A DNA stretch of 43,562 bases from Promethearchaeota archaeon (GCA_016840165.1 JAEOSU010000003.1:1-43562); one strand, 5' to 3'; counted from the first letter of the stretch, positions 27,341 through 35,281 are shown. Translations and numbers: made by a program. The notes: generated by a model from the sequence alone, not told the origin.

Positions 27341-27784
27341 TCATCTTTCTAAGGTATAAATCGTATCACAATATTTATCTCCTGCAGCTACTGTCTTTTT
27401 GATAGCAAGCTTGATATCTTCACTTACGGCAGTTCGAAAATATTCAGCATCAATTTCCATCACAGCTTCACAAAGTTCTCTTGAAGTATTTTCTAGTCCA
27501 AAAGGACATTTAGTTCCTTGGATTTGGAAGACTGAATCAGATAATTCTACAACATTGATTTCGTCGGGATTATAACTTTTATAAAATGCGGTAGCAACTG
27601 TTGATAGGCAATTATCGGGTAATTTCTTTTTGATTTTTAATCCTAGAGAGCGCCCTTGTTTCTTGCAGATTCCTTTTATTATTGGTAATGCTTCTTTTCC
27701 AAATTTTTTATAAAATGCCTTTATTAGCATACCCTGAGCTTCTATCGCGTTTCTTGGAAAATTCTCATTATTTTTTTCTTTCAT
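27341..27784 (-). CDS. ATC-hydrolase-like small protein
   Basis: A 147-residue protein resembling the L-2-amino-thiazoline-4-carboxylate hydrolase family (PF14196 type), many members of which have unknown substrates. The family-like features are the central helices AFYKKFGKEALPIIKGICKK, a Cys motif GTKCPFGLENTSRELCEAVM and the C-terminal AAGDKYCDTIYTLE. Cysteines at those positions could bind metal or act catalytically. AGGTGG precedes the ATG at good spacing. Its place between HAD and E2-like genes suggests cotranscription but gives no role. Assignment is by motif recall and is moderate. Confidence 0.6.
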   Translation of the reverse strand: MKEKNNENFPRNAIEAQGMLIKAFYKKFGKEALPIIKGICKKQGRSLGLKIKKKLPDNCLSTVATAFYKSYNPDEINVVELSDSVFQIQGTKCPFGLENTSRELCEAVMEIDAEYFRTAVSEDIKLAIKKTVAAGDKYCDTIYTLER

Positions 27785-27852
27785 GTTTCCACCTAATTAA
27801 ATTTAATTTAAGTAAAATAAAAAGAAGTAAATTAAGAAATCTTTAATTTGCT

Positions 27853-28362
27853 TTAGTCCATGGCATATTTCTTAGCCCAGGACTCTGCTTTACTCTCGAA
27901 CTTTTTCAGAGCTCTGAAGTATTGTTCTCCAGCTTCATGATTAAGTGGATCACCAGGATTAAAGAAGGGAGGTTCTACATGCATCATTCCTTTTAACGCT
28001 TCGATGATATTTGTAAGCGTTTTTGATGGTGTCCAACCAGAAGCACCAGTGGAGGCATCTACTTTACCCACAAGGTCGGGATTAATTAGATCTAAACAAA
28101 TATTTAATTTACCAGGTGGAATGGAAGAATCAATATTCGGATGCCACATGAGTGTCACCGCGTACGCATAAGGCGGTTGGAAGGGATAATTTTCAGGAAA
28201 CTTAATTTCGAATATAAATCGTCCCTTTGCATAGGGAGTACCTTCTTTACCAATAATAGTCAGCCGTAAATGGTCGATACTTCTACCCCATGGTTCAACA
28301 ATTACGTATTCATCATCCTTATACGCTTCAATTGCCTCAGTATAATCGGTCTCTTCTCTCAT
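27853..28362 (-). CDS. E2-like ubiquitin-conjugating enzyme (UBC fold)
   Basis: A 169-residue UBC-fold protein. After an N-terminal helix come RLTIIGKEGTPYAKG and FEIKFPENYPFQPPYAYAVT, then the HPN triad (WHPNI, 74-76) and catalytic C89 in GKLNICLDLI. Next is an insertion of about ten residues (VGKVDASTGAS) before the conserved GWTPSKTLTNIIEALKGMM and the Pro-rich PPFFNPGDPLNHEA. All residues expected for an active E2 are present: Asn of HPN, acceptor Cys and the Trp-x-Pro helix. It would receive a ubiquitin-like protein from an E1, here plausibly the enzyme at 25079, and pass it to lysines with or without an E3. GAGGAG lies upstream of the ATG. Confidence 0.9.
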   Translation of the reverse strand: MREETDYTEAIEAYKDDEYVIVEPWGRSIDHLRLTIIGKEGTPYAKGRFIFEIKFPENYPFQPPYAYAVTLMWHPNIDSSIPPGKLNICLDLINPDLVGKVDASTGASGWTPSKTLTNIIEALKGMMHVEPPFFNPGDPLNHEAGEQYFRALKKFESKAESWAKKYAMD

Positions 28363-28594
28363 AGTAAACTCTCCTCATATATATTCATATTGAGATTGTA
28401 TTCTAAATTAAGATAATGTCTATTATAATTTTTTATTACATAACTAGTTTGAGTTTTCTTTAAAAAATATTGCGTAAATTGTAACTTTTCTTTTAAAAAG
28501 TATAATTAAGAAAAAAAGATAAGATACAAAAATTCTTAATTTACGATTTTAAAAGTTATGTTTAACCTTAGTTAAAAATATAAAGACCCATTAC

Positions 28595-29740
28595 TCAGCG
28601 AAATTTTTTAGATTTTCTATTAATTATTATTATTACGATCGAAGCGATTATCAAGCACAGCACCCAAATGTTAAAGCTCGGTATGAATTTGTAGGTGATT
28701 TCACAGGTATTATTTTCTAAAGTGTTAAACTCAGTATCAGTTTCAAGAATGCATATCTCATAATAAGTAATATAATTATACATCACGGTACTATAATTAC
28801 TTTTATATAAGCGAATGCCGTAAAGGTTTCGGATCAAGGAATTATTTAATACATTATTACCCAAACTCTCGCGAAGGTCTATCCCGTATCTGCTATTATC
28901 GGATATTGCGTTCTTTACAATTGAATTGTTAGAACTATCGTGCCATAGTGCGATTCCGTCTTGATACTCATTGTAATAACTATTCGTTAATACATTTTCG
29001 ATAATAGCATTATAATAACAGTTTTCGATAAATGCAACACCAATACTAAATGATCGGGAAAGAGTATTGTTAAAAATTACACAATTCTTTATTGAATAAC
29101 TCACTATTCCCCAACTATTTTCTTCTAGGATATTATTATCGATTTCTGTATAGTTACAATTCTCTAATTGAATACCATAGTACGAATTTATTATATAGTT
29201 CTCTCGAACGGAGGAATTAGAGCATATTTCTAAACGAATAGAGCGAGGGACTGAATGCATTTCGGAACAATTAATATAGTTTGAGATCACTGAATTATTG
29301 AACGAATTTTTTATGAATATTGAATACCGAATGAAGGAAAAAGAGTTATTAATTAATAATCCATTAGAGGCATTTACTAACTTGATTCCAGTATCTTGGC
29401 TCTGAGAAGCATTAGATGTAAAGGTACAATTCTCGATGATGAATGGTTCTGTGGTGTTTGCAACAGTCAGTCCAGTCTCATTATTTATGATGAAAGAGAG
29501 ATTTTTCACTTTATATGAGCCGCTCTCAAAAGAACACCAGTCGTATAATAAGGCTGTCTCAGACCAATTGGTAATTATAATAGGTGAATCTGATAAGCTT
29601 AAGCCCTCAAAATGATTAACCTTTCTTAGCGATGATCTATCTAATCTGGTATCATGAGTGATTAATGGAATTAAAATAAGGATTATGAGTAATACATAAA
29701 TTAAATACTGTATACTGAATTTCCTATTGAATTTGCTCAT
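28595..29740 (-). CDS. membrane-anchored right-handed beta-helix (NosD-like) surface protein
   Basis: A 381-residue protein with a hydrophobic N-terminal segment (~10-28, signal or anchor) and a C-terminal membrane helix (~358-374) followed by basic NRKSKKFR, so the middle should face outside. The middle (~60-345) consists of parallel beta-helix turns with repeated N-x-I-x-N-N patterns, e.g. NNSFSFIRYSIFIKNSFNNS and ENCYYNAIIENVLTN, as in NosD/carbohydrate-binding domains. Many N-x-S/T sequons suggest N-glycosylation, in line with the glycan genes in this window. Possible roles are polysaccharide binding or cleavage, or adhesion; no catalytic residues are recognisable. Confidence 0.75.
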   Translation of the reverse strand: MSKFNRKFSIQYLIYVLLIILILIPLITHDTRLDRSSLRKVNHFEGLSLSDSPIIITNWSETALLYDWCSFESGSYKVKNLSFIINNETGLTVANTTEPFIIENCTFTSNASQSQDTGIKLVNASNGLLINNSFSFIRYSIFIKNSFNNSVISNYINCSEMHSVPRSIRLEICSNSSVRENYIINSYYGIQLENCNYTEIDNNILEENSWGIVSYSIKNCVIFNNTLSRSFSIGVAFIENCYYNAIIENVLTNSYYNEYQDGIALWHDSSNNSIVKNAISDNSRYGIDLRESLGNNVLNNSLIRNLYGIRLYKSNYSTVMYNYITYYEICILETDTEFNTLENNTCEITYKFIPSFNIWVLCLIIASIVIIIINRKSKKFR

Positions 29741-29878
29741 TTTTAATTTATAAATAACAAGCTTCGTATTAATAATTTAACTATAATTGCAAATAGAACA
29801 TTTAATCCAATTGTGAAAATCTTGCTATAAGTTAAAAATCAATTCTGGGATTGAAAATCGTAAAAAATATATTAATTC

Positions 29879-29889
29879 CTATATTTAAA
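29879..29889 (+). promoter_or_regulatory. putative TATA box for tRNA-Tyr
   Basis: CTATATTTAAA lies about 26-30 bases before the first base of the tRNA, the spacing expected for an archaeal tRNA promoter. Confidence 0.55.
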
Positions 29890-29912
29890 AAAATAATAGC
29901 AATACATAACAT

Positions 29913-30035
29913 CCCCTCCTAGCTCAGCCTGGAAGAGCACTCGGCTGTAGATTAAATCGCGTAATGAGGCTTGATGCCGATGAGTATACGTCAGCCGAAA
30001 CCGAGATGTCGCTGGATCAAAGCCGGCGGAGGGGA
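29913..30035 (+). tRNA. tRNA-Tyr (GUA), intron-containing
   Basis: A full cloverleaf can be drawn. Acceptor CCCCTCC (29913-29919) pairs with GGAGGGG (30028-30034), discriminator A30035. D-arm GCTC/GAGC with loop AGCCTGGAA (29922-29938). Anticodon stem CTCGG (29940-29944) pairs with CCGAG (30001-30005); anticodon GTA at 29947-29949. Variable loop ATGTC. T-arm GCTGG/CCGGC (30011-30027) with loop ATCAAAG. C1:G72 is the archaeal/eukaryotic Tyr identity pair. A 49-base intron follows G37. The T-loop begins with A instead of the usual T at position 54. No CCA is encoded. Confidence 0.93.
29951..29999 (+). other. tRNA-Tyr intron with bulge-helix-bulge pairing
   Basis: The 49 bases after G37 are not part of the cloverleaf. 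CGGCTG of the anticodon stem/loop (29942-29947) can pair with CAGCCG in the intron (29992-29997), forming the central helix of a bulge-helix-bulge substrate for the tRNA splicing endonuclease next to both cut sites. Excision restores a 7-base loop CTGTAGA. Exact cut sites may shift by a base. Confidence 0.8.
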
Positions 30036-30038
30036 CTA

Positions 30039-30045
30039 TTTTTTT
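30039..30045 (+). terminator. T-run terminator after tRNA-Tyr
   Basis: Seven consecutive T bases begin 4 bases after the tRNA 3' end, typical of an archaeal intrinsic terminator. Confidence 0.6.
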
Positions 30046-30161
30046 CCTTATTTATATTATTAATCAACCATCCTTTTAGCTACATAAAGTTGAAAGTATC
30101 CTTTTTTTGGTAATAAAATTCTTATTGTACGCGCTATTTATAATTAATAATATAAGTTAGT

Positions 30162-31088
30162 ATGAGATTTATGAAAAAGAAAAGAACAGCCGTTATTGGA
30201 ACTGGTTGGTTTGGCAGAGCACATATACGAAACTTTCATAATCTATCAAAACTTATGGCTATATGCGATAAAAATGAAGAGCAATTAATTCGGGCAGCAG
30301 AAGAATACGAAGATCTAAACACCTACTCGGATATTGAAGATTTAATTAAAAATGAAGATTTAGATGCTGTAAGTGTTGTTACCCCCCCAAAACACATCCC
30401 TAAAATCGCTAAAAAATTTGTTGAAGAGGGAATTGATACACTAATAGAAAAACCTATGGCGTTAAAACTTGAGGAATTGATTGAACTCAAAACATATGAG
30501 GATGTCAGAATAATGCCTGGATTTATCGAACTGTTTAATCCTGTTTTTGAAAAGTTATTAACCTATCTTCCTGAAATTGGAGAAATCATCTCAATTGCTT
30601 CAAAGAGAATCGGACTATATCCTAAGCGGAATTGGGATATGGGAGTCATTCTTGATTTATCAATCCACGACATATATCTTCAAGAGCGAGTTATGGGAAA
30701 AAATACAATAGTGAATGCTTTTGGACTTAAAAAATGTTATAAAGATAATGTGCATGCTGATGCAGCGTTTATAATTTTAGACTTTGGGAGTGCAATCGGT
30801 CAGATTGAATCCAATTGGTTAACTCCTTCAAAATTTAGGAGTATGAATATTAACGGCGAGCATGGGGGTATTTCAATTGATTTTATCAGCCAAACTATTA
30901 ATATCCGTAAGGGAATTGATCTTCAAGGTGAGTGGCCAATAACAAAAGATATAATTTATAGTCCCCTTCGTGAAGATGAACCATTAAAAAGAGAAATCTT
31001 AAATTTCCTCTATGATAAAGAGATAAACGTCACCTTAGATGATGGTATACGGGCATTAGAAATAGCCCTAAAAATAGTTAATAGCTAA
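30162..31088 (+). CDS. Gfo/Idh/MocA-family oxidoreductase
   Basis: A 308-residue NAD(P)-dependent dehydrogenase. The N-terminal TAVIGTGWFGRAHIRNF is the Rossmann GxGxxG loop; AVSVVTPPKHIPKIAKKF and LIEKPMALKLEEL give the family EKP motif with its conserved Lys. The C-terminal alpha/beta domain (~125-300) has IDFISQTINIRKG. The catalytic His/Asp region is represented by ILDLSIHDIYLQERVMG. Substrates in the family are sugars, inositols and related polyols; none can be chosen here. Two in-frame ATGs (30162 and 30171) are possible; neither has a strong Shine-Dalgarno. The PDCD5 gene follows 34 bases later on the same strand. Confidence 0.88.
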   Translation: MRFMKKKRTAVIGTGWFGRAHIRNFHNLSKLMAICDKNEEQLIRAAEEYEDLNTYSDIEDLIKNEDLDAVSVVTPPKHIPKIAKKFVEEGIDTLIEKPMALKLEELIELKTYEDVRIMPGFIELFNPVFEKLLTYLPEIGEIISIASKRIGLYPKRNWDMGVILDLSIHDIYLQERVMGKNTIVNAFGLKKCYKDNVHADAAFIILDFGSAIGQIESNWLTPSKFRSMNINGEHGGISIDFISQTINIRKGIDLQGEWPITKDIIYSPLREDEPLKREILNFLYDKEINVTLDDGIRALEIALKIVNS

Positions 31089-31122
31089 CAATATTATAGA
31101 ATAAAAATATAGAGGTAATCGT

Positions 31123-31551
31123 ATGAGCGAAAAAGAACAACAAAACGATGAACATGAATTAGAAAAAATTAAAATGCGAAAAATGCAAGCAATTATGGAT
31201 GCTCAGAAAATGCGAGAATCGTCTCAAAAAAGACAAATCAGTATAGTTGAGAAAATTAATTATGTTCTTCAGATAGTTTTAGCTCCCGACGCATATAAAT
31301 ATTTAAATAAATTAAGAACCGAAGAACCGAGAGTATTTCAAGGAATATATAGTGAATTAATAAGCCCTGATGTAGTTCAAAATATCGATTTATTGATTTC
31401 TATTATTCAACGACAAGGAGGAGTTACCCGTAGGATCCCATTAGATGCAATAATTTATCTAGAACGACAAATAAAAGGTATAAAGGGCAAGATAAAGATT
31501 AAGAAGGGAGACGGCGAGATGATGGACTTAAGCTCATATTTAAAGAAATAG
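31123..31551 (+). CDS. PDCD5-family DNA-binding protein (archaeal TFAR19 homologue)
   Basis: A 142-residue protein homologous to PDCD5, an apoptosis-linked protein in eukaryotes and a small DNA-binding protein in archaea. The N-terminal third is a charged helix with KMRKMQAIMDAQKMRESSQ; the core triple-helix bundle contains LQIVLAPDAYKYLNKLRTEE and LISIIQRQGG; a basic C-terminal tail has KGKIKIKKGDGEMMDLSSYL. Archaeal members are usually ~110-120 residues, so this one has slight extensions at both ends. GAGGTAATCGT precedes the ATG. Often part of the translation/ribosome neighbourhood in archaea, but no such genes adjoin here. Confidence 0.92.
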   Translation: MSEKEQQNDEHELEKIKMRKMQAIMDAQKMRESSQKRQISIVEKINYVLQIVLAPDAYKYLNKLRTEEPRVFQGIYSELISPDVVQNIDLLISIIQRQGGVTRRIPLDAIIYLERQIKGIKGKIKIKKGDGEMMDLSSYLKK

Positions 31552-31567
31552 GTTAATATTCTAAATT

Positions 31568-32122
31568 TTATTGCTCTCGAGCAGAAATAATGGCTATTAC
31601 TTCCCACTCTCCATTTTCAAACTGATGAGCATCAATACTTGAAAATTGAAATGCAAATGGTCGTTTAAAAATCTCTTCGATCATGGGGCTAAAGGAACTT
31701 ACTGCAAATATTAATAACCTTTTTAAAATACCTTCAATCGTTCCTTCAATCTCTAAATTTTCCATAAGCGTCTTGATTGCTTGAATCTCATTTAAATTAT
31801 AATGATACTGATATTCTAACTTAAAATCTACAGGTGTGGGCGCCTCAGGATTTAATAAAGAGAGACCTCTCTTTCGAAATGGGAAGATAGTGTTAAGATA
31901 GAAATAAAAGATCTCTTCATAGTGATCTTTTAAGAGATAAGATATTCTCGATCCTTCTTTGTATTTCGGCCAATAGTTCTTCATCATTTCTATGAGGCGA
32001 GGATAATTTTTGTATTTATTTTGGCTTTCTTTTTTCAGATAATTGAGGAGTTGATTTTTAAGAGGCTTAAACTCGTTATCTTTAGCAACTCGTCTAACAA
32101 AATTTTTAAATCGTTGACTCAT
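31568..32122 (-). CDS. conserved-looking protein of unknown function
   Basis: A 184-residue soluble protein I do not recognise. The first ~100 residues are basic and helical (FVRRVAKDNEFKPLKNQLL; YPRLIEMMKNYWPKYKEGSR). The C-terminal half alternates strands and helices and ends FQFSSIDAHQFENGEWEVIA. No Cys pairs, signal peptide or membrane segment. Convergent with the PDCD5 gene (16-base gap) and divergent from the deacetylase gene. ATG start with a weak GGAG upstream. Codon use and composition match the neighbours, so it is a real gene rather than a shadow frame. Confidence 0.75.
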   Translation of the reverse strand: MSQRFKNFVRRVAKDNEFKPLKNQLLNYLKKESQNKYKNYPRLIEMMKNYWPKYKEGSRISYLLKDHYEEIFYFYLNTIFPFRKRGLSLLNPEAPTPVDFKLEYQYHYNLNEIQAIKTLMENLEIEGTIEGILKRLLIFAVSSFSPMIEEIFKRPFAFQFSSIDAHQFENGEWEVIAIISAREQ

Positions 32123-32327
32123 TATCTCCTTCCGAAAAGCAGTATACGATAATCTATTAATATATATCCTTATTTTTTATTATGATGTTTAAATAATATA
32201 ATTGTTTGTATTTCCACAATAGCCTAAATTTCTATTCATGATGTAAGAAAAAATAGGTTTTTCATATAAAGCGCTTATGAGAATAACTTAAAAAGAATTA
32301 AAAGGAAATTACATTTTAAATATTATC

Positions 32328-33533
32328 ATGGTGGATAAAGTAGGATTAATATATACGGACAAATATCAAGATTACAATTTTGGCCAGAATCATCCCCTGC
32401 GACCTCTTCGATTGAAATTAACATATAGTTTAATGGAAAAAATAGGCTTACTTAATAATGAACTACTCCAAATTGAAACTCCCCAACCAGCAACTAAAGA
32501 AGAGATCCTACGAGTCCATTCTATTGAGTATGTAAATGCAGTAGAAAGATTGAGTAAAAATCCCGACGATTCAAGTGTATCTCCCTATGCTTTTGGATTA
32601 GGTCCAGGTGACAATCCTATTTTTAAAGGAATGTACGAAGCATCTGCCCTCGTATGTGGTGCAAGTAAATTGGCAGCAGATATGGTCTGGAATGATAATG
32701 ATATTGCAATAGCATTCAATCCTGCTGGAGGACTTCACCATGCCATGAAAAGTAAAGCCTCGGGATTCTGCATATTTAATGATATTGCGGTTGCTATTAA
32801 ACATTTACAACATCTAAAGAGAGATATAAGAATAGCATATTTAGATATTGATTGCCATCATGGAGATGGTGTTCAATGGATTTTTTACGACGATCCGCGT
32901 GTTCTCACAATTTCGTTTCATCAAAGTGGTAAATTTTTATTTCCCGGTACAGGAAATACAAATGAAACAGGAGAAGGTATAGCATCAGGCGGATCCATCA
33001 ACTTTCCACTACTTCCAGGAACGAGTAACAAAATGTTTTTAAAATTATTTCGCTATTGCGTTCCCAGAATTCTAGAAGCATTCTCCCCAGATATTCTATT
33101 TACCCAGCTTGGAGTAGATATGCACTATGATGACCCATTAACTCAGATGGGACTTTCATTATCCGTATATAAAGATGTTGCTCAAACCATTAGAACCAGT
33201 GTTCGTGATTACTGCCAAGGCAAATGGATTGCGGTGGGCGGGGGAGGGTATTTAATGACTGTCGTTCCAAGAGCATGGACGATATTTTTAGCAAAGATGC
33301 TTAACGTAGAACTAAAAAATGAGTTGCCAGATAGCTGGATTAATGAAGTTAAAAAGTCAGTGTCATATGAGGAGACTCCCTATCTATTATGGGATCGTAA
33401 TGATAAAGCAGAGATTCAATTGCTTTCCCATCCAGAAATTGCGAAAAAAATGATTGATTATAATAGAGAGTTAAGAACTCTATGTGATGAGAAATACATT
33501 CCAAATATCCAAAACCTCTTAAGTCATTCCTAA
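32328..33533 (+). CDS. histone deacetylase-family amidohydrolase (AcuC-like)
   Basis: A 401-residue arginase-deacetylase fold enzyme of the class I HDAC/AcuC type, removing acetyl or related groups from protein lysine or small molecules. The active site is complete: His pair H137-H138 in GGLHHAMKSKASGF, zinc ligands D175 and H177 in DIDCHHGDG, D264 in GVDMHYDDP, and catalytic Tyr Y308 in GGGGY. The N-terminal GQNHPLRPLRLKLTYSLMEK is the conserved substrate-rim segment. The C-terminal ~70 residues (after VELKNELPDSW) are an AcuC-like helical tail. No acetyltransferase or acetyl-CoA synthetase is adjacent, so the target is unknown. Confidence 0.93.
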   Translation: MVDKVGLIYTDKYQDYNFGQNHPLRPLRLKLTYSLMEKIGLLNNELLQIETPQPATKEEILRVHSIEYVNAVERLSKNPDDSSVSPYAFGLGPGDNPIFKGMYEASALVCGASKLAADMVWNDNDIAIAFNPAGGLHHAMKSKASGFCIFNDIAVAIKHLQHLKRDIRIAYLDIDCHHGDGVQWIFYDDPRVLTISFHQSGKFLFPGTGNTNETGEGIASGGSINFPLLPGTSNKMFLKLFRYCVPRILEAFSPDILFTQLGVDMHYDDPLTQMGLSLSVYKDVAQTIRTSVRDYCQGKWIAVGGGGYLMTVVPRAWTIFLAKMLNVELKNELPDSWINEVKKSVSYEETPYLLWDRNDKAEIQLLSHPEIAKKMIDYNRELRTLCDEKYIPNIQNLLSHS

Positions 33534-33565
33534 GTATTTTTCATTCTGTTCTTTGAAAATATTTT

Positions 33566-34282
33566 TTATACGATTATATTGTTTTTTTTTAAGATCCAAG
33601 TATCAATTAGGAAAGATTGATTTCCTTCTTTTTCTAATGAGTAATTGGAACGTATAACAGACTTTGGAAACCAAATTTCTTTTCCATCATCAAGATTGAG
33701 TAGTATGGCTTTGTTAGATTCTCCTTTTATAGTTCCATTTATCTTTGATATTTTATCATCATTAAATTCTACCTTTTCTTCTACGATAACCGGTAATTCA
33801 TTAACCTCTTCAACATTAGCATTAATTAATTCCTCCTCAGTATCTTTATTGGACAAGTATTTGCTATTTGGAACCGTAGCATAGATTATCTTTTCTTTAA
33901 GCAGATGTTCTAAGAGCATTCTCATTATTACAATTTGAGAATAAGAAAGCATTTTAGAGTAGTTCCCAATATTAATATAGACTTTATCATCAGATTTTTC
34001 ATCCCATTTAAACGAGATCGAAGTTTTGCTGTCATTAAAATTATGATAACTGCTCCATGCCTTTCTCTTTCCTTTCAGGACCTCTAAGATCATTACTATT
34101 TCGTCTAAATTGCACTTAACCGTCTTTCCTTCCCCTAAAGACGGTTTTTCCCAATTTCCATCATTTTTTTTCTTGATGCACTTAATGAAAATGAAAGGAT
34201 CCGATTTAGAAGCGCTAATCAAGGTCATGCCTGATGATTGTCCAAAAAAACTTTGATTGTGTCTATCGACCATAATTCTCAC
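33566..34282 (-). CDS. unknown protein with C-terminal WFPKS-type domain
   Basis: A 238-residue protein not assigned to a family. The N-terminal domain (~1-135) alternates strands (FIFIKCIKKKNDGNWEKPS; TSISFKWDEKSDDKVYINIG) and ends with a helix (YSQIVIMRMLLEHLLKEKI). An acidic linker (~140-180) follows. The C-terminal ~55 residues, KAILLNLDDGKEIWFPKSVI then FLIDTWILKKNNIIV, match a small beta module found in archaeal, phage and DNA-metabolism proteins as (A/E)xW(I/F)PKS. This makes a nucleic-acid role conceivable but unproven. It converges on the deacetylase gene and is divergent from the nuclease-like gene at 34460. Confidence 0.65.
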   Translation of the reverse strand: MRIMVDRHNQSFFGQSSGMTLISASKSDPFIFIKCIKKKNDGNWEKPSLGEGKTVKCNLDEIVMILEVLKGKRKAWSSYHNFNDSKTSISFKWDEKSDDKVYINIGNYSKMLSYSQIVIMRMLLEHLLKEKIIYATVPNSKYLSNKDTEEELINANVEEVNELPVIVEEKVEFNDDKISKINGTIKGESNKAILLNLDDGKEIWFPKSVIRSNYSLEKEGNQSFLIDTWILKKNNIIV

Positions 34283-34459
34283 TTTTATTAAGAGACGTGT
34301 ATTTTTAATTGATTACAGATAAGCGAATTATTGATATTTGCCATTCTATTTAAATAAAAAAAATAAATAAAATTCATTAAATTTGAAAAGTCCTATGAAA
34401 TAATAATGAAAACAGTCATGATCTCAAATAAGAATAAGAATCCGTATTGAGATGGTGAT

Positions 34460-35281
34460 TTGAAGGACTTAATTTTATCAAGTACCTCTTCTGAATCTTT
34501 TCATCATAAAGCAATTAAGCATTTAATCTATAACTATGTTTTCGATAAAACTAATATAATAGCTCAAAGAGAGCTAGAAAAATATTTTGGAACTAGATTT
34601 GCTGATATATACTTTCAACTAAAATCGGGTGAGAAAGTAGTAGTTGAAGTCCAAAATTCAAAAATCACTGTTCAGGAACTAATACAAAGAACCAAAGATT
34701 ATAACGCGCTTGGAATCCATGTTTTATGGCTAATTCATGGTGAAGGCGGTTGTGTCGCTTCTAAAAAGTATCCTTATAATGTAAAAAAACTAAAGATAAG
34801 CCCAGCAGAGAAATTTCTGCATCAAATGTATGGCGGAAGGGTATATTATGTAAATTTGGATAATAGCAAAGAAGATATAGAACTGAAGATACCCTTTGCG
34901 CTTCATTTTTCTAAAGTTCTCAAGAAAAGTAAGAGAGGAATCTTTAAATCGGGTTATACCCAATTTTTTTATCGGGATGTTAATTTCACTTTAATTCCAA
35001 GCTGGAATTTATTTTGTACTCAATTTAATGGATATAAAATTGCTCGTTTTTACGATAGAAATATCAAATCTGCATTAAAAGAACAAGTAGAACATATTAT
35101 TTTCACAAAAAAGTTAAGTTCCATATCCAAAAAAAAACAACTTAAATCTATTCTAAGAACTTTCGATAATGAATATGGAGAATATTTGATTTTATCCGTT
35201 CTCGTTGAATTAGCCAAGGATAAAAAATTGGCTTTAGAATATAAACTATTTAAAAATATCACAAAGAAAATAATGTTATAA
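34460..35281 (+). CDS. CoiA-like nuclease-domain protein
   Basis: A 273-residue protein with a predicted PD-(D/E)xK-type nuclease core of the CoiA class near the N-terminus: E38 before FGTRFADIYFQLKSG (D49), then VVVEVQNSKITVQELIQR with E63-x-Q65, and RTKDYNALGIHVLWLI. The spacing of D49 to E-x-Q and the following Arg-Thr-x-x-Tyr match CoiA-family proteins, which act in DNA uptake or recombination in bacteria. The basic C-terminal half is unassigned. The start is TTG: it is the only standard start after the in-frame stop at 34448, with GGTGAT just upstream. There are no competence genes nearby. Confidence 0.7.
   Translation: MKDLILSSTSSESFHHKAIKHLIYNYVFDKTNIIAQRELEKYFGTRFADIYFQLKSGEKVVVEVQNSKITVQELIQRTKDYNALGIHVLWLIHGEGGCVASKKYPYNVKKLKISPAEKFLHQMYGGRVYYVNLDNSKEDIELKIPFALHFSKVLKKSKRGIFKSGYTQFFYRDVNFTLIPSWNLFCTQFNGYKIARFYDRNIKSALKEQVEHIIFTKKLSSISKKKQLKSILRTFDNEYGEYLILSVLVELAKDKKLALEYKLFKNITKKIML

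Noticed and set aside
29960..29997. Possible C/D box guide RNA inside the tRNA-Tyr intron (GATG repeats)
   Set aside because: TGATG and CGATGAG resemble box C, but no convincing CTGA box D pairs with them at proper spacing.
31123..31551. Treating the PDCD5 gene as part of the ubiquitin neighbourhood
   Set aside because: It is 2.7 kb away, separated by a surface protein, a tRNA and a dehydrogenase gene, and is common to archaea generally.
34410..34450. 14-codon open frame (ATG near 34408) just before the nuclease-like gene
   Set aside because: Too short, no Shine-Dalgarno and no conservation evidence; could be a leader peptide but nothing supports it.
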